Assembly: GCA_000153745.1 (NCBI GenBank) | Contig: DS022282.1 | Span: 2,102,783-2,166,782 of the forward strand | Source of the DNA: Rhodobacterales bacterium HTCC2255 | GTDB lineage: Bacteria; Pseudomonadota; Alphaproteobacteria; Rhodobacterales; Rhodobacteraceae | Direction: 5' to 3' | Length of the DNA: 64,000 bases | In this document: positions 36,088-48,455 of the stretch, piece by piece | Layout: every line of letters begins with the position of its first letter | Position numbering within the stretch: position 1 is the first letter of the stretch | Position numbers and translations under genes: made by a program | Notes under the pieces: generated by a model | Databases searched by the model: none | What the model was told of the DNA's origin: nothing | What the model saw: only the letters and a program-made list of their open reading frames with translations

Positions 36088-37527
36088 CTAGAAAACTTTA
36101 TTTCTTATCAACTCTTCACCAATTTCCAAAATAGCATCAACCAAAAGATCCAAATCGCTCTCTTGCGTTCGATGATTTGTAATATTAACTCTTATTGCTA
36201 ATTGATTATTTATTCTTGTTGTTGACGGGACAGCTATACCTCTCTCTTGGAGAAGTATAACGATTTCCTCATTTAATGCATCTAAATTGCTACCAATCAA
36301 ATTAGAACTTGAGGCAAATCTAAAACAATTAATATTTAACGGCGTTGGAGCCATTGATTCCAAAGATTTTTCACTCTTAATTCTATTTTCTAGATATTGT
36401 GCTAGTCTAATATTACGATCGATCGAATTACCTAAAGCTTCAACACCATGCTCTTTTAAATGCGCCCAAACCTTTAAAGATCTAAATCCTCTTGATAATT
36501 CTGGGCCATAATCTACTGCCCAAAAGTCTCCACCAGCAAGACCTCTCTCAGAACCTCGTAAATATTCAGCTCTATCCGCAAATGAAGATCTATGGCCAGC
36601 TTCACTTTTAAACAAAACACAGCCAGCTTCGTAATTAACTTGAAACCATTTATGAAAATCAAATGCTAAACTATCAGCATGCGATATGCCTGACAAACGG
36701 TCACTTGCTAATTTACCAAGTAATCCCGCTGCACCAAAAGCACCATCAACATGAAACCATAAATCTTCAGATTTTGCTATAGTAGCAATGCCCTCCAGAT
36801 CATCAATAGCACCCACATTTACTGCGCCAGCTGTCCCAACTACACAAAGTGGCGTAAACCCATTTGCCCGGTCTTGAGAAATCATTTTTCTTAGAGATTT
36901 CAGGTCAATTTCAAAATTTTCATCACATGGAACAACTCTTAAAGCATCTGTTCCTAGGCCTAATACATCAAAAGCTTGCTTAATACATGAATGAGATTGC
37001 TCTGAGGTGTATCCGACAAGTTGACCCTGAATTATTCCTTTTTCTCTTGAATTCTTAATTTTTTGATCACGCGCCACTTTAATTGCTATTATTGTTGCAA
37101 CTGAGGTACCTGAAACAATTAATCCAGAACCATCTATTGGCATTCCCATAATTTCCAGGCACCACTTTAGAACTTGCTTCTCAATAACAGGCGCAACATG
37201 ATCTCTCCCACCAGCGTTAACATTCATAGAAGCAGACGCAATATCTGCAATTATTCCAGAAGGTGTACCGGCACCATGAACCCAGCCAAAAAATCTAGGA
37301 TGAGTATTTCCGACACCATATGGTAAAATTTCATTAATAATATTATTTGCCGTTGATCCTTCAACAGGTAATTTTTCCTCAAATTTATTGCGAAGATTAG
37401 TTGGAACTGGAGACCAAACTCTACCCGAATTAACATTCTCCATTTTATCTATACTTTTATCCAACATTTTATGAGCATTAGCCCTAAACAAGTCCCAATC
37501 TTTGGGATCTAAATCACCTCTACTCAA
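36088..37527 (-). CDS. PLP-dependent group II decarboxylase (aromatic amino acid decarboxylase-like)
   Basis: About 479 residues. The long open frame can be read from an ATG at 37617, but that part lies inside trkH. A TTG at 37527, with a GGAGGGG ribosome site about 7 nt upstream and 2 nt after the trkH stop, is the better start. Landmarks are HPRFFGWVHGAGTPSGIIAD, GLIVSGTSVATI, CVVGTAGAVNVGAIDDL, WFHVDGAFGAAGLLG and the Schiff-base Lys in SLAFDFHKWFQVNYEAGC. It resembles aromatic-L-amino-acid/tyrosine decarboxylases; the true substrate (or an aldehyde-forming variant activity) is not determined. It is probably co-transcribed behind trkH. Confidence 0.85.
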   Translation of the reverse strand: MSRGDLDPKDWDLFRANAHKMLDKSIDKMENVNSGRVWSPVPTNLRNKFEEKLPVEGSTANNIINEILPYGVGNTHPRFFGWVHGAGTPSGIIADIASASMNVNAGGRDHVAPVIEKQVLKWCLEIMGMPIDGSGLIVSGTSVATIIAIKVARDQKIKNSREKGIIQGQLVGYTSEQSHSCIKQAFDVLGLGTDALRVVPCDENFEIDLKSLRKMISQDRANGFTPLCVVGTAGAVNVGAIDDLEGIATIAKSEDLWFHVDGAFGAAGLLGKLASDRLSGISHADSLAFDFHKWFQVNYEAGCVLFKSEAGHRSSFADRAEYLRGSERGLAGGDFWAVDYGPELSRGFRSLKVWAHLKEHGVEALGNSIDRNIRLAQYLENRIKSEKSLESMAPTPLNINCFRFASSSNLIGSNLDALNEEIVILLQERGIAVPSTTRINNQLAIRVNITNHRTQESDLDLLVDAILEIGEELIRNKVF

Positions 37528-37529
37528 TC

Positions 37530-38978
37530 TTAACCCCTCCAGAAGGTTGCAGTTAATAAAACATAAACTGCCATTAGTTCTAAACGCCCTATGAGCATTC
37601 CTGCAGCCAATAACCACTTTGCAACATCATTCAACCCTGAATAATTACCATCTGGCCCAATTTCTGCACCTAAACCAGGACCTATATTTGCTAATGAGGC
37701 CGCAGCTCCTGAAATAGAGGTTACTGCATCTAATCCAGTCATTCCCAAAGCGACTGACAAAATTGCAAGTGTAACCATAAATAACACAAAAAATGCCATC
37801 ACTGAGCTAATAATATCTTCAGCTACAGGCTTCTTATTATATCGAGGCTGAAAAATACCATTTGGGCTATGAATTCGTTTTATTTGTGCACTTACTGATG
37901 CAAATAGTAATTGAAATCGGAATATTTTAATTGAACACGTAGTTGAGCCAGCACAACCACCAATTAATCCTATCAAGAAAAAGAATGTAATTGGAAAGCT
38001 TCCCCATTGTAAATAATTGTCGCTAGCAAAACCAGTCCCAGTCAATATTGACACACCATTAAATGCTGCTTTTCTAATAGCAAATTCATAGGAATTGGTG
38101 ACAAAGTTAATTTGCCATATAATCAAAATAAAAGTAACTATTCCTGCAGTAATCAAAAAAGTTCTTACCTGTGAATCAGAAACAAAAGACTTCAGAGAAC
38201 CACCTATAAGCTGCACATATCGAACAAACGGCAATGCCGCTAATATCATAAATATTACTGCAACATACTCAACAGCGACACCCATATTGCCAAATGAAGT
38301 GTCATAATTTGCAAAGCCACCAGTTGCGATAGTCGTCATGGAATGAACTAGGGCATCAAAGAATGACATTCCTGCCATTGAATAAGCAATCAAGCATAAT
38401 ACTGTTAATGTTAAATAAATTGATGAAATAGATCGCGAAATTTCAGCCGCTCTTGGTAGTATTTTACCAAATGTATCGAAACCTTCTGTTCGAAATATTT
38501 GCATACCCCCAACACGCAATACAGGCAAAAAAACCATTGCAACTACTACAACCCCTATTCCTCCAAACCATTGCATCATTCCTCGCCATAAGAGCAATCC
38601 ACGTGGCAATGTATCTAATGAGGATAACACTGTAGAGCCTGTTGTAGTAAAACCTGACATCGCTTCGAAGAACGCATCTGTAAATCTTGCTTCTGTTTCA
38701 CCTAGGATAAAAGGCATGGCACCAAAAATTGGAAGTACTAACCAAACACTTGTAGTTAAGAAAAAGGTTTGTTGTATATTTAGATTTACTTTTATTCTGT
38801 TCTGACAAGATAAGCATACGACTGATCCTATGAGCAGTGTAATAAATGATGACAATGCAAATGAGATCCAATTTGTGGATTCATCCATCCAGTCCAAGCC
38901 CATAGGAATAACCATAGTTAACCCAAGAACCATTAACAATAAACCAATAACATAGCCCGCTGGGCGAAGATCAAACAT
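37530..38978 (-). CDS. trkH: Trk system potassium uptake protein TrkH
   Basis: 482 residues, with about ten membrane segments arranged as four K+-channel-like repeats. Filter-type loops include AMSGFTTTGSTVLSSLDTLP in the first, TTIATGGFANYDTSFGN in the second, GVSILTGTGFASDNY in the third and ASLANIGPGLG in the fourth. It takes up potassium across the inner membrane with the cytosolic TrkA regulator, whose gene is not in the window. The decarboxylase gene starts 2 nt after it. Downstream membrane part FRFQLLFASVSAQIKRIHSP is typical of the family. Confidence 0.95.
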   Translation of the reverse strand: MFDLRPAGYVIGLLLMVLGLTMVIPMGLDWMDESTNWISFALSSFITLLIGSVVCLSCQNRIKVNLNIQQTFFLTTSVWLVLPIFGAMPFILGETEARFTDAFFEAMSGFTTTGSTVLSSLDTLPRGLLLWRGMMQWFGGIGVVVVAMVFLPVLRVGGMQIFRTEGFDTFGKILPRAAEISRSISSIYLTLTVLCLIAYSMAGMSFFDALVHSMTTIATGGFANYDTSFGNMGVAVEYVAVIFMILAALPFVRYVQLIGGSLKSFVSDSQVRTFLITAGIVTFILIIWQINFVTNSYEFAIRKAAFNGVSILTGTGFASDNYLQWGSFPITFFFLIGLIGGCAGSTTCSIKIFRFQLLFASVSAQIKRIHSPNGIFQPRYNKKPVAEDIISSVMAFFVLFMVTLAILSVALGMTGLDAVTSISGAAASLANIGPGLGAEIGPDGNYSGLNDVAKWLLAAGMLIGRLELMAVYVLLTATFWRG

Positions 38979-39055
38979 AACTGCAGATTTGGCGAATGCC
39001 TACCTAAGTGTCAAGAAATCTCTGTAAATTCTGATTTCTAATAAATAATATTTAT

Positions 39056-39682
39056 TTAAATTGATGAACGAGGATTGCCTATTATTCCCATAAAATCTCG
39101 CCTAAGTTCACGATCTTTTTGAAAATCTCCACGCATTGCAGATGTTACCATAGATACTCCGTGCTTGTTAACACCACGTGTGGACATGCAATGATGCTCT
39201 CCCTCCAAAACAACTGCGACTCCTCTTGGGCGAAGAACTTCATCAATTGTATTTGCAATTTGAGCGGTCATTTTTTCTTGAACTTGTAACCTTTTAGCAA
39301 AAGCATCAACAACTCTGGCTAGTTTTGAGATACCAACTACTCTGTCAGTTGGAACATAAGCAACATGTGCAGTTCCAATAATTGGGGCCATGTGGTGTTC
39401 ACAATAGCTTTCAAAGCGTATATCTTTTAATAACACCATCTCATTATAGCCTTCAACTTCTTCAAAAGTACGCTGAAGCAAAGCTTGTGGATCTTCTCTA
39501 TAACCTCTGAACCATTGGCTGTATGCTTTGACAACTCTACTTGGTGTTTCTAATAAGCCTTCTCTTGAAGGATTATCTCCTGCCCATCTTAATAGCGTTT
39601 GAACAGCAGCTTCAGCTTCAGCTTGGGAAGGTTTAATAACTTCTTCTTGGGTCTCAATAGCTGGATCGTGAATATTCATCAC
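39056..39682 (-). CDS. folE: GTP cyclohydrolase I
   Basis: 208 residues. It catalyses the first step of tetrahydrofolate (and queuosine/pterin) synthesis, converting GTP to dihydroneopterin triphosphate. The zinc ligands are in [20 protein letters not shown] (Cys, His) and [11 protein letters not shown] (Cys). [20 protein letters not shown] is the conserved core helix. It is a FolE type IA enzyme. It works with folB and folP found elsewhere in the window, although not adjacent. No riboswitch is evident upstream. Confidence 0.96.
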   Translation of the reverse strand: MMNIHDPAIETQEEVIKPSQAEAEAAVQTLLRWAGDNPSREGLLETPSRVVKAYSQWFRGYREDPQALLQRTFEEVEGYNEMVLLKDIRFESYCEHHMAPIIGTAHVAYVPTDRVVGISKLARVVDAFAKRLQVQEKMTAQIANTIDEVLRPRGVAVVLEGEHHCMSTRGVNKHGVSMVTSAMRGDFQKDRELRRDFMGIIGNPRSSI

Positions 39683-39815
39683 TTACTCCTTGGTTTAACC
39701 ATCTTTATTGTTTTTAAATGTTTAACATGCAGATTACCAGACCGTTCACGAATTAAACGGCAATTTTCATTATAGAAAAGACATAAGGTATTTTTTTTAC
39801 TGATCTGCCACATTA

Positions 39816-40997
39816 TTAAACTTTTTCAAGAGCTTCCAACAAATCAACAATAAGATCTTCTGGATCCTCTATTCCAACTGAAAGTCTTACAAATCCATCT
39901 GTAATGCCAGCAGCTTCTCTTGCTTCAGCTGCCATATTTTTATGTGTTGTTGTAACTGGATGAGTGGCTAAGCTTTTTGCATCTCCTAAATTATTAGAAA
40001 TAGTAATAATTTCTAAAGCATTTAGAAAACTAAAAGCTGCTTTTTTTCCTCCGCTCAATTCAAATGATACAACAGTTCCACCTTTTGTCATTTGAGAGAT
40101 AGCGAGCTCATATTGAGGATGTGAAACATCCGTTGGGTACAAGATTCTAGTAATATTTTTATGGCCTTTTAAAGCATTTACGATTTTTTCAGCATTTTCG
40201 GCCTGTGCTTCACATCGTAATGAAATAGTTTCCAAACCTTTTAGCATTACCCAAGCATTAAAAGGGCTCATTGCAGGCCCAGTATGCTTGTTAAATGGAA
40301 TAAATACATCTTGAATATATTCTTCTGTTCCAAGGACAATTCCACCTAGACAACGCCCCTGCCCATCAATATGTTTTGTCGCTGAATATATTACGACATC
40401 TGCGCCTAATTTTAAGGTTTGTTGAAATAATGGAGTGGCAAACACATTATCAACAACTAGTTTGGCGCCACCTTCATGGGCAATCTTTGCAACACCAGCA
40501 ATATCACAAACTTCCAATGTAGGATTTGAGATGGATTCAAGAAAACAAACTTTAGTATTTGGCTGCATTGCATCACGCCACTGATTTAAATCAGTACCTT
40601 CGACCAATGTAACTTCAATACCCCATCTTCGTAGTATATTATCAACTACAAACATACATGATCCAAACAATGCTTTTGAGGAAATTAGATGATCACCCTG
40701 CTTTAACATACAGAATAAAGCGCCTGACACAGCAGCCATCCCAGTGGCGGTCGCGAATGCGTCTTCAGCACCCTCGATCGCAATCATTCTTTCTTCAAAC
40801 ATTCTTACTGTAGGGTTTCCGTATCTACCATAAATATATTCATCTGGAGAATTATTAATAAATCGAGATTCGGCTTGCTCAGCAGTGTCGTAAGCGAACC
40901 CTTGAGTTAAGAAAAGTGCCTCGGAAAGTTCTCCGAACTGACTGCGCTTTGTTCCTGAATGTACTAATTTTGTGCGTGTTTTCCAATTTTTCATCAT
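39816..40997 (-). CDS. metZ: O-succinylhomoserine sulfhydrylase
   Basis: 393 residues of the Cys/Met metabolism PLP family. It makes homocysteine from O-succinylhomoserine and sulfide. Landmarks are TQGFAYDTAEQAESRF, YIYGRYGNPTVRMFEERM, VVDNVFATPLFQQTLKLGAD, the Schiff-base Lys in VIYSATKHIDGQGRCLGG and LATHPVTTTHKN. Assignment to MetZ rather than MetY or MetB rests on the N-terminal pattern and the typical length. A SAM-II-like riboswitch just upstream (41050-41104) implies repression by S-adenosylmethionine. Confidence 0.93.
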   Translation of the reverse strand: MMKNWKTRTKLVHSGTKRSQFGELSEALFLTQGFAYDTAEQAESRFINNSPDEYIYGRYGNPTVRMFEERMIAIEGAEDAFATATGMAAVSGALFCMLKQGDHLISSKALFGSCMFVVDNILRRWGIEVTLVEGTDLNQWRDAMQPNTKVCFLESISNPTLEVCDIAGVAKIAHEGGAKLVVDNVFATPLFQQTLKLGADVVIYSATKHIDGQGRCLGGIVLGTEEYIQDVFIPFNKHTGPAMSPFNAWVMLKGLETISLRCEAQAENAEKIVNALKGHKNITRILYPTDVSHPQYELAISQMTKGGTVVSFELSGGKKAAFSFLNALEIITISNNLGDAKSLATHPVTTTHKNMAAEAREAAGITDGFVRLSVGIEDPEDLIVDLLEALEKV

Positions 40998-41049
40998 ATT
41001 ATCCTGGGATCAATCCCATAAAATTTAGCCGAAGTTGGATTAATTTGTC

Positions 41050-41104
41050 TCAACTTTTTAGTGGCATATTTAAAGTGGCCCACAATCCGGTTACAAATCG
41101 CCAC
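41050..41104 (-). promoter_or_regulatory. SAM-II-like riboswitch upstream of metZ
   Basis: Read on the minus strand, the leader matches the SAM-II pattern. P1 is GUGGC/GCCAC, enclosing GAUUUGUAACCGGAUUG, and a UUUAAAUAU linker leads to GCCACUAAAAAG. The pseudoknot can form between UUGUGG in the P1 loop and CCACUAA, with one bulged A as in the known Sargasso Sea metX example. UAAC can pair with the terminal GUUG. It lies about 50 nt before the metZ start codon. SAM-II RNAs are known from alphaproteobacterial methionine genes and act by masking the ribosome site. Confidence 0.75.
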
Positions 41105-41165
41105 AATTCGTCTCTACTCTTTGAAATTTTAGAGGTCAACAAGATCATTAGCTTTTAAATTATTT

Positions 41166-41762
41166 TTAGTCGTTTTCAGTTGAATACTTAGAAATCACTT
41201 TTGCCTGAGTAATAAAAAATACAAACATGGCCAATGGCAATCCAAAAGTTTTAAAGTTAACCCAAATATCAGTGGATAGACTTCGCCAAATTATTTCATT
41301 TGCAAGCGCTAATCCAAAAAAGAAATACATAAATCTTTTAGTTAATATCATCCAACCGTCACGAGACATTGGCAAAGCACCATCCATTACTACTTGTAAA
41401 TAAGATTGCCCCTTAAATAATCCAAAACCTAATATACCTCCAAATAACAAATATATCATAGTCGGCTTCATCTTAAAAAATTTCTCATCATTAAACCAAA
41501 TTCCCAAACCACCAAAAACAACTACCAATACTGCAGTAAAAACCTGCATTTTAGATAATTTTCCTGTTAGGAAATATAAAATAGCAGTGGCAATTAATAA
41601 AACCGGAATAAACAGTGCTGTTGCAACGATAAATCCCTCATATGTTTCACCTAAAAGCACATATTCGTTATTTTTTAACTTTGAATAAAAAATAAAAAAT
41701 AAAATTACTGGTCCCATCTCAAGTGTGGTTTTAACCCAAGGTTGGATTGTTTTGTCGCTCAT
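41166..41762 (-). CDS. yciB: Inner membrane-spanning protein YciB (septation protein A family)
   Basis: 198 residues with five or six membrane segments; the start KTTLEMGPVILFFIFY and the segments KPTMIYLLFGGILGFGLFKG, MSRDGWMILTKRFMYFFFGL, then ANEIIWRSLSTDIWVNFKTF, are typical of YciB/IspZ. In other bacteria YciB interacts with cell-elongation and division proteins and affects envelope integrity; its exact function is unsettled. It lies ~100 nt downstream of ftsY on the same strand, the order I know from Rhodobacterales, and may share its transcript. Confidence 0.93.
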   Translation of the reverse strand: MSDKTIQPWVKTTLEMGPVILFFIFYSKLKNNEYVLLGETYEGFIVATALFIPVLLIATAILYFLTGKLSKMQVFTAVLVVVFGGLGIWFNDEKFFKMKPTMIYLLFGGILGFGLFKGQSYLQVVMDGALPMSRDGWMILTKRFMYFFFGLALANEIIWRSLSTDIWVNFKTFGLPLAMFVFFITQAKVISKYSTEND

Positions 41763-41863
41763 AATTTATTCTCCAAGCTCTACAGATAGAGCAGTAAATG
41801 CTATTAGACTTAATGTTAACAGATCATTTGGTTGATTTTATTGGCTCTTCATAATTTAATTAC

Positions 41864-43372
<1,509 letters not shown>

Positions 43373-43500
43373 TTTTTGGCCATATAATTTAAATTAATTT
43401 AATCTTATCATACATTAAGTTAAAGGCTTCAATAAAGCACATTCTAATATAATATAAAGATAAGTTTTAAATTAAATTACATAAGCAATAAGTATTGCTT

Positions 43501-45198
43501 TTAAATTTCATCATTAAAATGTTTTATCACCATTCTTATTGGATTAGGGGCTGCTTGACCTAACCCACAAATAGAAGCATCCACCATTGCAACCGATAAT
43601 TCTTCTAATAAATTTTGATCCCATTTATCTTGGCTCATTAGCTTAACAGCTTTTTCACATCCGACTCGGCATGGTGTGCATTGACCACAACTTTCATCTT
43701 CAAAAAATCGAAGCATATTTAAGGCAGCTTCTTTCGCACTATCATGATTAGATAAAACTACAACCGCAGCGGAGCCTATAAACGTTCCATATTCTTGAAG
43801 TGTATCAAAATCGAGGGGAATATCTCCCATTGATGCTGGCAATAACCCTGAAGACGGTCCACCTGGTTGGTATGCTTTAAATGAATGTCCTTCAAGCATG
43901 CCCCCAGAATAATCTTCAATCAACTCTCGAACTGTTGTTCCAGCTGGGGCCAATTTTATTCCAGGATTTCTAACACGACCAGAAACAGAATAACTTCTCA
44001 AACCTTTTCGCCCATTTGCACCATGTGCACCAAATACAGCAGAGCCTTCACGCGATATTTTAGCAATCCAGTGAAGCGTCTCAACGTTATGAACCAATGT
44101 TGGCTTATTAAATATCCCAACACTAGCAACAAATGGCGGGCGATGTCGTGGTAAACCTTTTTTGCCTTCAATACTTTCAATCATGGCGCTCTCTTCGCCA
44201 CAAATATAAGCACCAGCTCCACGGCGCAAATCAATATAGCCACTTTCAACTATACCTGAAGTTTCAAGCGCACTTATTTCTTTGGCTAAAATTTCTAAAA
44301 CTGCTGGGTATTCATCACGCATGTAAATAAAACATTTTTCAGCATTTACTGCCCAAGCAGCAATCAGCATGCCTTCTAAGAAAAAATGGGGCTCTCTTTC
44401 TAGAAAATAACGATCTTTAAATGTTCCAGGCTCACCTTCGTCACCATTTACAGCTAAATACCTAACACCTTCATTCATTCTTACAAAAGACCATTTTTTT
44501 CCTGAAGGAAATCCAGCACCGCCCATGCCACGAAGACCGCTTTCAAGAATTTCATCTTGAATTTGGTCAGGTGTTCTTGATCCATTTCGTAAATTTTGAA
44601 GTTCGGCGTAACCTCCATTTGCAGAATAATCTTTTAAATTTTCATAGTTAGGGATCTTTGGATGAAAATCTTTTGTAATTATTGCTTTCTCTACTTTTTC
44701 TTCATTAGCATTATCAATGTGATTATGACCTATTTCCAATGTTGGTGCCGTGTCGCATCTACCCATACACGGAGCTCTAACTACGCGCACTTTTCCTCCA
44801 CCATTGTATTTTTCACCTAATTTGAACAACAAATCCTGAGCACCAGCCAACTCACATGAAAGGCTATCACAAACCCGAATTGTGAGACTTGGTGGGATTT
44901 CCTCATCTTCCTTTACTATATCAAAATGTGCATAAAAGCTTGCAACTTCATAAACTTCAGTTTGAGAAAGTCGCAGCTCTTCCGCGAGGGCTGCAAGGTG
45001 TTGTGTAGATAGGTGCTTAAATTTATCTTGTATCAAATGAAGATACTCAATCAGGAGATCAGCTCTGCGTTCTCGATTGCCCAATAATGATTTTACATCT
45101 GCTATAGCATCTTCGCTGACCTGACGACCTTTTGGCGTTTTGCGCCCTTTGCCTTTGCCCGATTTCCATATGCCGTCAGTTTTTTGATCTAAAGCCAT
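43501..45198 (-). CDS. Fused NuoE/NuoF-like NADH-oxidising subunit (formate dehydrogenase FdsB type)
   Basis: 565 residues from the ATG at 45198. The N-terminal part (~60-170) is a thioredoxin-like [2Fe-2S] domain as in NuoE/FdsG, with ligands in VCDSLSCELAG and APCMGRCDTAP. The rest is NuoF-like: GLRGMGGAGFPSGKKW (NADH site), VNGDEGEPGTFKDRYFLERE (FMN site), YICGEESAMIESIEGKKG and the [4Fe-4S] motif ESCGQCTPCRVGCEKAV. Such fusions are the diaphorase of NAD-dependent formate dehydrogenases or related complexes. No catalytic formate dehydrogenase subunit, fdhD or nuo gene is nearby; the neighbours are ftsY and xseA. Its electron-donor partner must lie elsewhere. Confidence 0.85.
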   Translation of the reverse strand: MALDQKTDGIWKSGKGKGRKTPKGRQVSEDAIADVKSLLGNRERRADLLIEYLHLIQDKFKHLSTQHLAALAEELRLSQTEVYEVASFYAHFDIVKEDEEIPPSLTIRVCDSLSCELAGAQDLLFKLGEKYNGGGKVRVVRAPCMGRCDTAPTLEIGHNHIDNANEEKVEKAIITKDFHPKIPNYENLKDYSANGGYAELQNLRNGSRTPDQIQDEILESGLRGMGGAGFPSGKKWSFVRMNEGVRYLAVNGDEGEPGTFKDRYFLEREPHFFLEGMLIAAWAVNAEKCFIYMRDEYPAVLEILAKEISALETSGIVESGYIDLRRGAGAYICGEESAMIESIEGKKGLPRHRPPFVASVGIFNKPTLVHNVETLHWIAKISREGSAVFGAHGANGRKGLRSYSVSGRVRNPGIKLAPAGTTVRELIEDYSGGMLEGHSFKAYQPGGPSSGLLPASMGDIPLDFDTLQEYGTFIGSAAVVVLSNHDSAKEAALNMLRFFEDESCGQCTPCRVGCEKAVKLMSQDKWDQNLLEELSVAMVDASICGLGQAAPNPIRMVIKHFNDEI

Positions 45199-45292
45199 TA
45201 TATACGCCCTGTTGATTTTATTTTTTCTAACCAAAAAAAATACATTTGTGACCTAAAAAAACGACTTCTAAGTCGAAAAATTCGTAATCATT

Positions 45293-46651
45293 TTATTTAT
45301 ATAGTGAAGTTTTACCATCTTGAAACTCAATTTCCAGTGATTTACTGACATCAGCAACTTTTACGCTAGTTACAATCCCACCTTTTTCATTACGGATAAC
45401 TGCATAACCTCTTTGCAAAGTAGCTTCATATCCAAGTGTTTGCCGTAATCGTTCTAAACTTTCTAACGCACTTTGGTTGCGTTGAATTATTACTTTCATA
45501 TTGGATTGTATACTTTTAACAAATCGATTTATTGCTTCAGATCTATCAACTAATTTATTTTTAAGTAAACTTCCCCTTAAACCAGCACTAGTTTGTAGTA
45601 GCATAGTTCGTTTATTATTACTTACAGTGATCAAAGCCCTTGGTAATCTTTCAGATATTGAATCTAAACGTTGAGTAGACATGGCTACTAGCTCATCAGG
45701 AGCTGGCAATCCTCGGCTAAGATCTTTTAATCTTTGTCGCTTTATCTCCAAACCGGCAGATAACGAACGAACTCTTCGTTCATCCATAGAAGAGAGCCAA
45801 CCCATTAAGTCAGCTCTTACTGGTACGGCATATTCTGCAGCTGCAGTTGGAGTTGGTGCACGCAAATCAGAAGCGAAATCTATTAGTGTTGTATCTGTTT
45901 CATGCCCAACAGCAGATATTAATGGAATTTCACTTTCTGCTGCAGCACGTACAACAGATTCTTCATTAAATCCCCATAAATCTTCAATTGAACCGCCGCC
46001 TCTTGCTACAATTATCAATTCTGGTCTCGGCATTGCACCACCAGGTGTTAGTCGATTAAAGCCATTTATTGCAGCCGCTACATCAGGGGCACATCTCTCA
46101 CCTTGAACGGCCACAGGCCATAAAAGAACTTTGCGTGGAAATCTATCACTCAAGCGATGAAGTATATCCTGAATTACGGCGCCTGATGGAGAAGTCACCA
46201 CTCCAATAATTTCAGGCAAATATGGAATTTCTTTTTTTATACTTTTATCAAACAGACCCTCTGCTTCTAACTTCTTTTTCCGCTTTTCTAATTGAGCCAT
46301 CAAGGCACCAATGCCTGCCACAGACATTTCGGATACTATCATTTGATACCGTGATTGCCCTGCAAAGGTTGTAATTTTTCCAGTAGCAACAACCTCTAAA
46401 CCTTCTTCTGGCTGAGTTACTAACTTTGAGGCTTGGCCTTTCCAAGTAACAGATGCAATAACAGATTTATCATCTTTTAAATCAAAATACAGATGCCCCG
46501 ATGCCGGCCTCGAAACACGCCCAACTTCTCCTCTTATACGGACGTTTGAAAACTCACCCTCTATCATCCGCTTAAGAACGCTTGATAATTCAGATACAGA
46601 AAATTCAGGAGCATTTTCCCCCTTAACTGGGCTGTCAATTAGATCTGACAT
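45293..46651 (-). CDS. xseA: Exodeoxyribonuclease VII large subunit
   Basis: 452 residues. The N-terminal OB-fold domain (FSVSELSSVLKRMIEGEFSN, IRGEVGRVSRPASGHLYFDL, KDDKSVIASVTWKG) is followed by the catalytic core: PEIIGVVTSPSGAVIQDIL, RRFP-type DRFPRKVLLWPVAVQG, IIVARGGGSIEDLWGFNEE and ISAVGHETDTTLIDFASDLR. A coiled-coil tail completes it. With XseB it degrades single-stranded DNA in repair. The divergent purD gene starts 76 nt away, an arrangement common in Rhodobacterales. Confidence 0.96.
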   Translation of the reverse strand: MSDLIDSPVKGENAPEFSVSELSSVLKRMIEGEFSNVRIRGEVGRVSRPASGHLYFDLKDDKSVIASVTWKGQASKLVTQPEEGLEVVATGKITTFAGQSRYQMIVSEMSVAGIGALMAQLEKRKKKLEAEGLFDKSIKKEIPYLPEIIGVVTSPSGAVIQDILHRLSDRFPRKVLLWPVAVQGERCAPDVAAAINGFNRLTPGGAMPRPELIIVARGGGSIEDLWGFNEESVVRAAAESEIPLISAVGHETDTTLIDFASDLRAPTPTAAAEYAVPVRADLMGWLSSMDERRVRSLSAGLEIKRQRLKDLSRGLPAPDELVAMSTQRLDSISERLPRALITVSNNKRTMLLQTSAGLRGSLLKNKLVDRSEAINRFVKSIQSNMKVIIQRNQSALESLERLRQTLGYEATLQRGYAVIRNEKGGIVTSVKVADVSKSLEIEFQDGKTSLYK

Positions 46652-46727
46652 TTATGCATCCTCTCTTGGCTTTTTGTGTAGCAAACAATAGAACCATAAT
46701 TTTAAAAGGCCAAGGAAATTAAAAAAT

Positions 46728-48400
<1,673 letters not shown>

Positions 48401-48407
48401 TTATAAA

Positions 48408-48449
48408 ATCGCCCGAAACTTCTTTTTGTTAATTTAATTTTCAGGCGAT
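48408..48449 (-). terminator. Intrinsic terminator after the Do-family protease gene
   Basis: On the minus strand ATCGCCTGAAA (48449-48439) pairs with TTTCGGGCGAT (48418-48408), allowing one T-G wobble, around an AT-rich loop of 20 bases, followed by a T-rich stretch. It sits just downstream of the protease stop codon at 48456. Confidence 0.6.
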
Positions 48450-48455
48450 TGAAAT

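Noticed and set aside
37528-37617. 30-residue N-terminal extension of the PLP decarboxylase
   Set aside because: It lies inside trkH. A TTG with a strong GGAGGGG site just after the trkH stop is a better start.
43483-43500. AAGCAATA/TATTGCTT hairpin after the NuoE-NuoF gene
   Set aside because: The stem is short and AT-rich with almost no loop, and no U-tail follows on the minus strand, so a terminator call is not justified.
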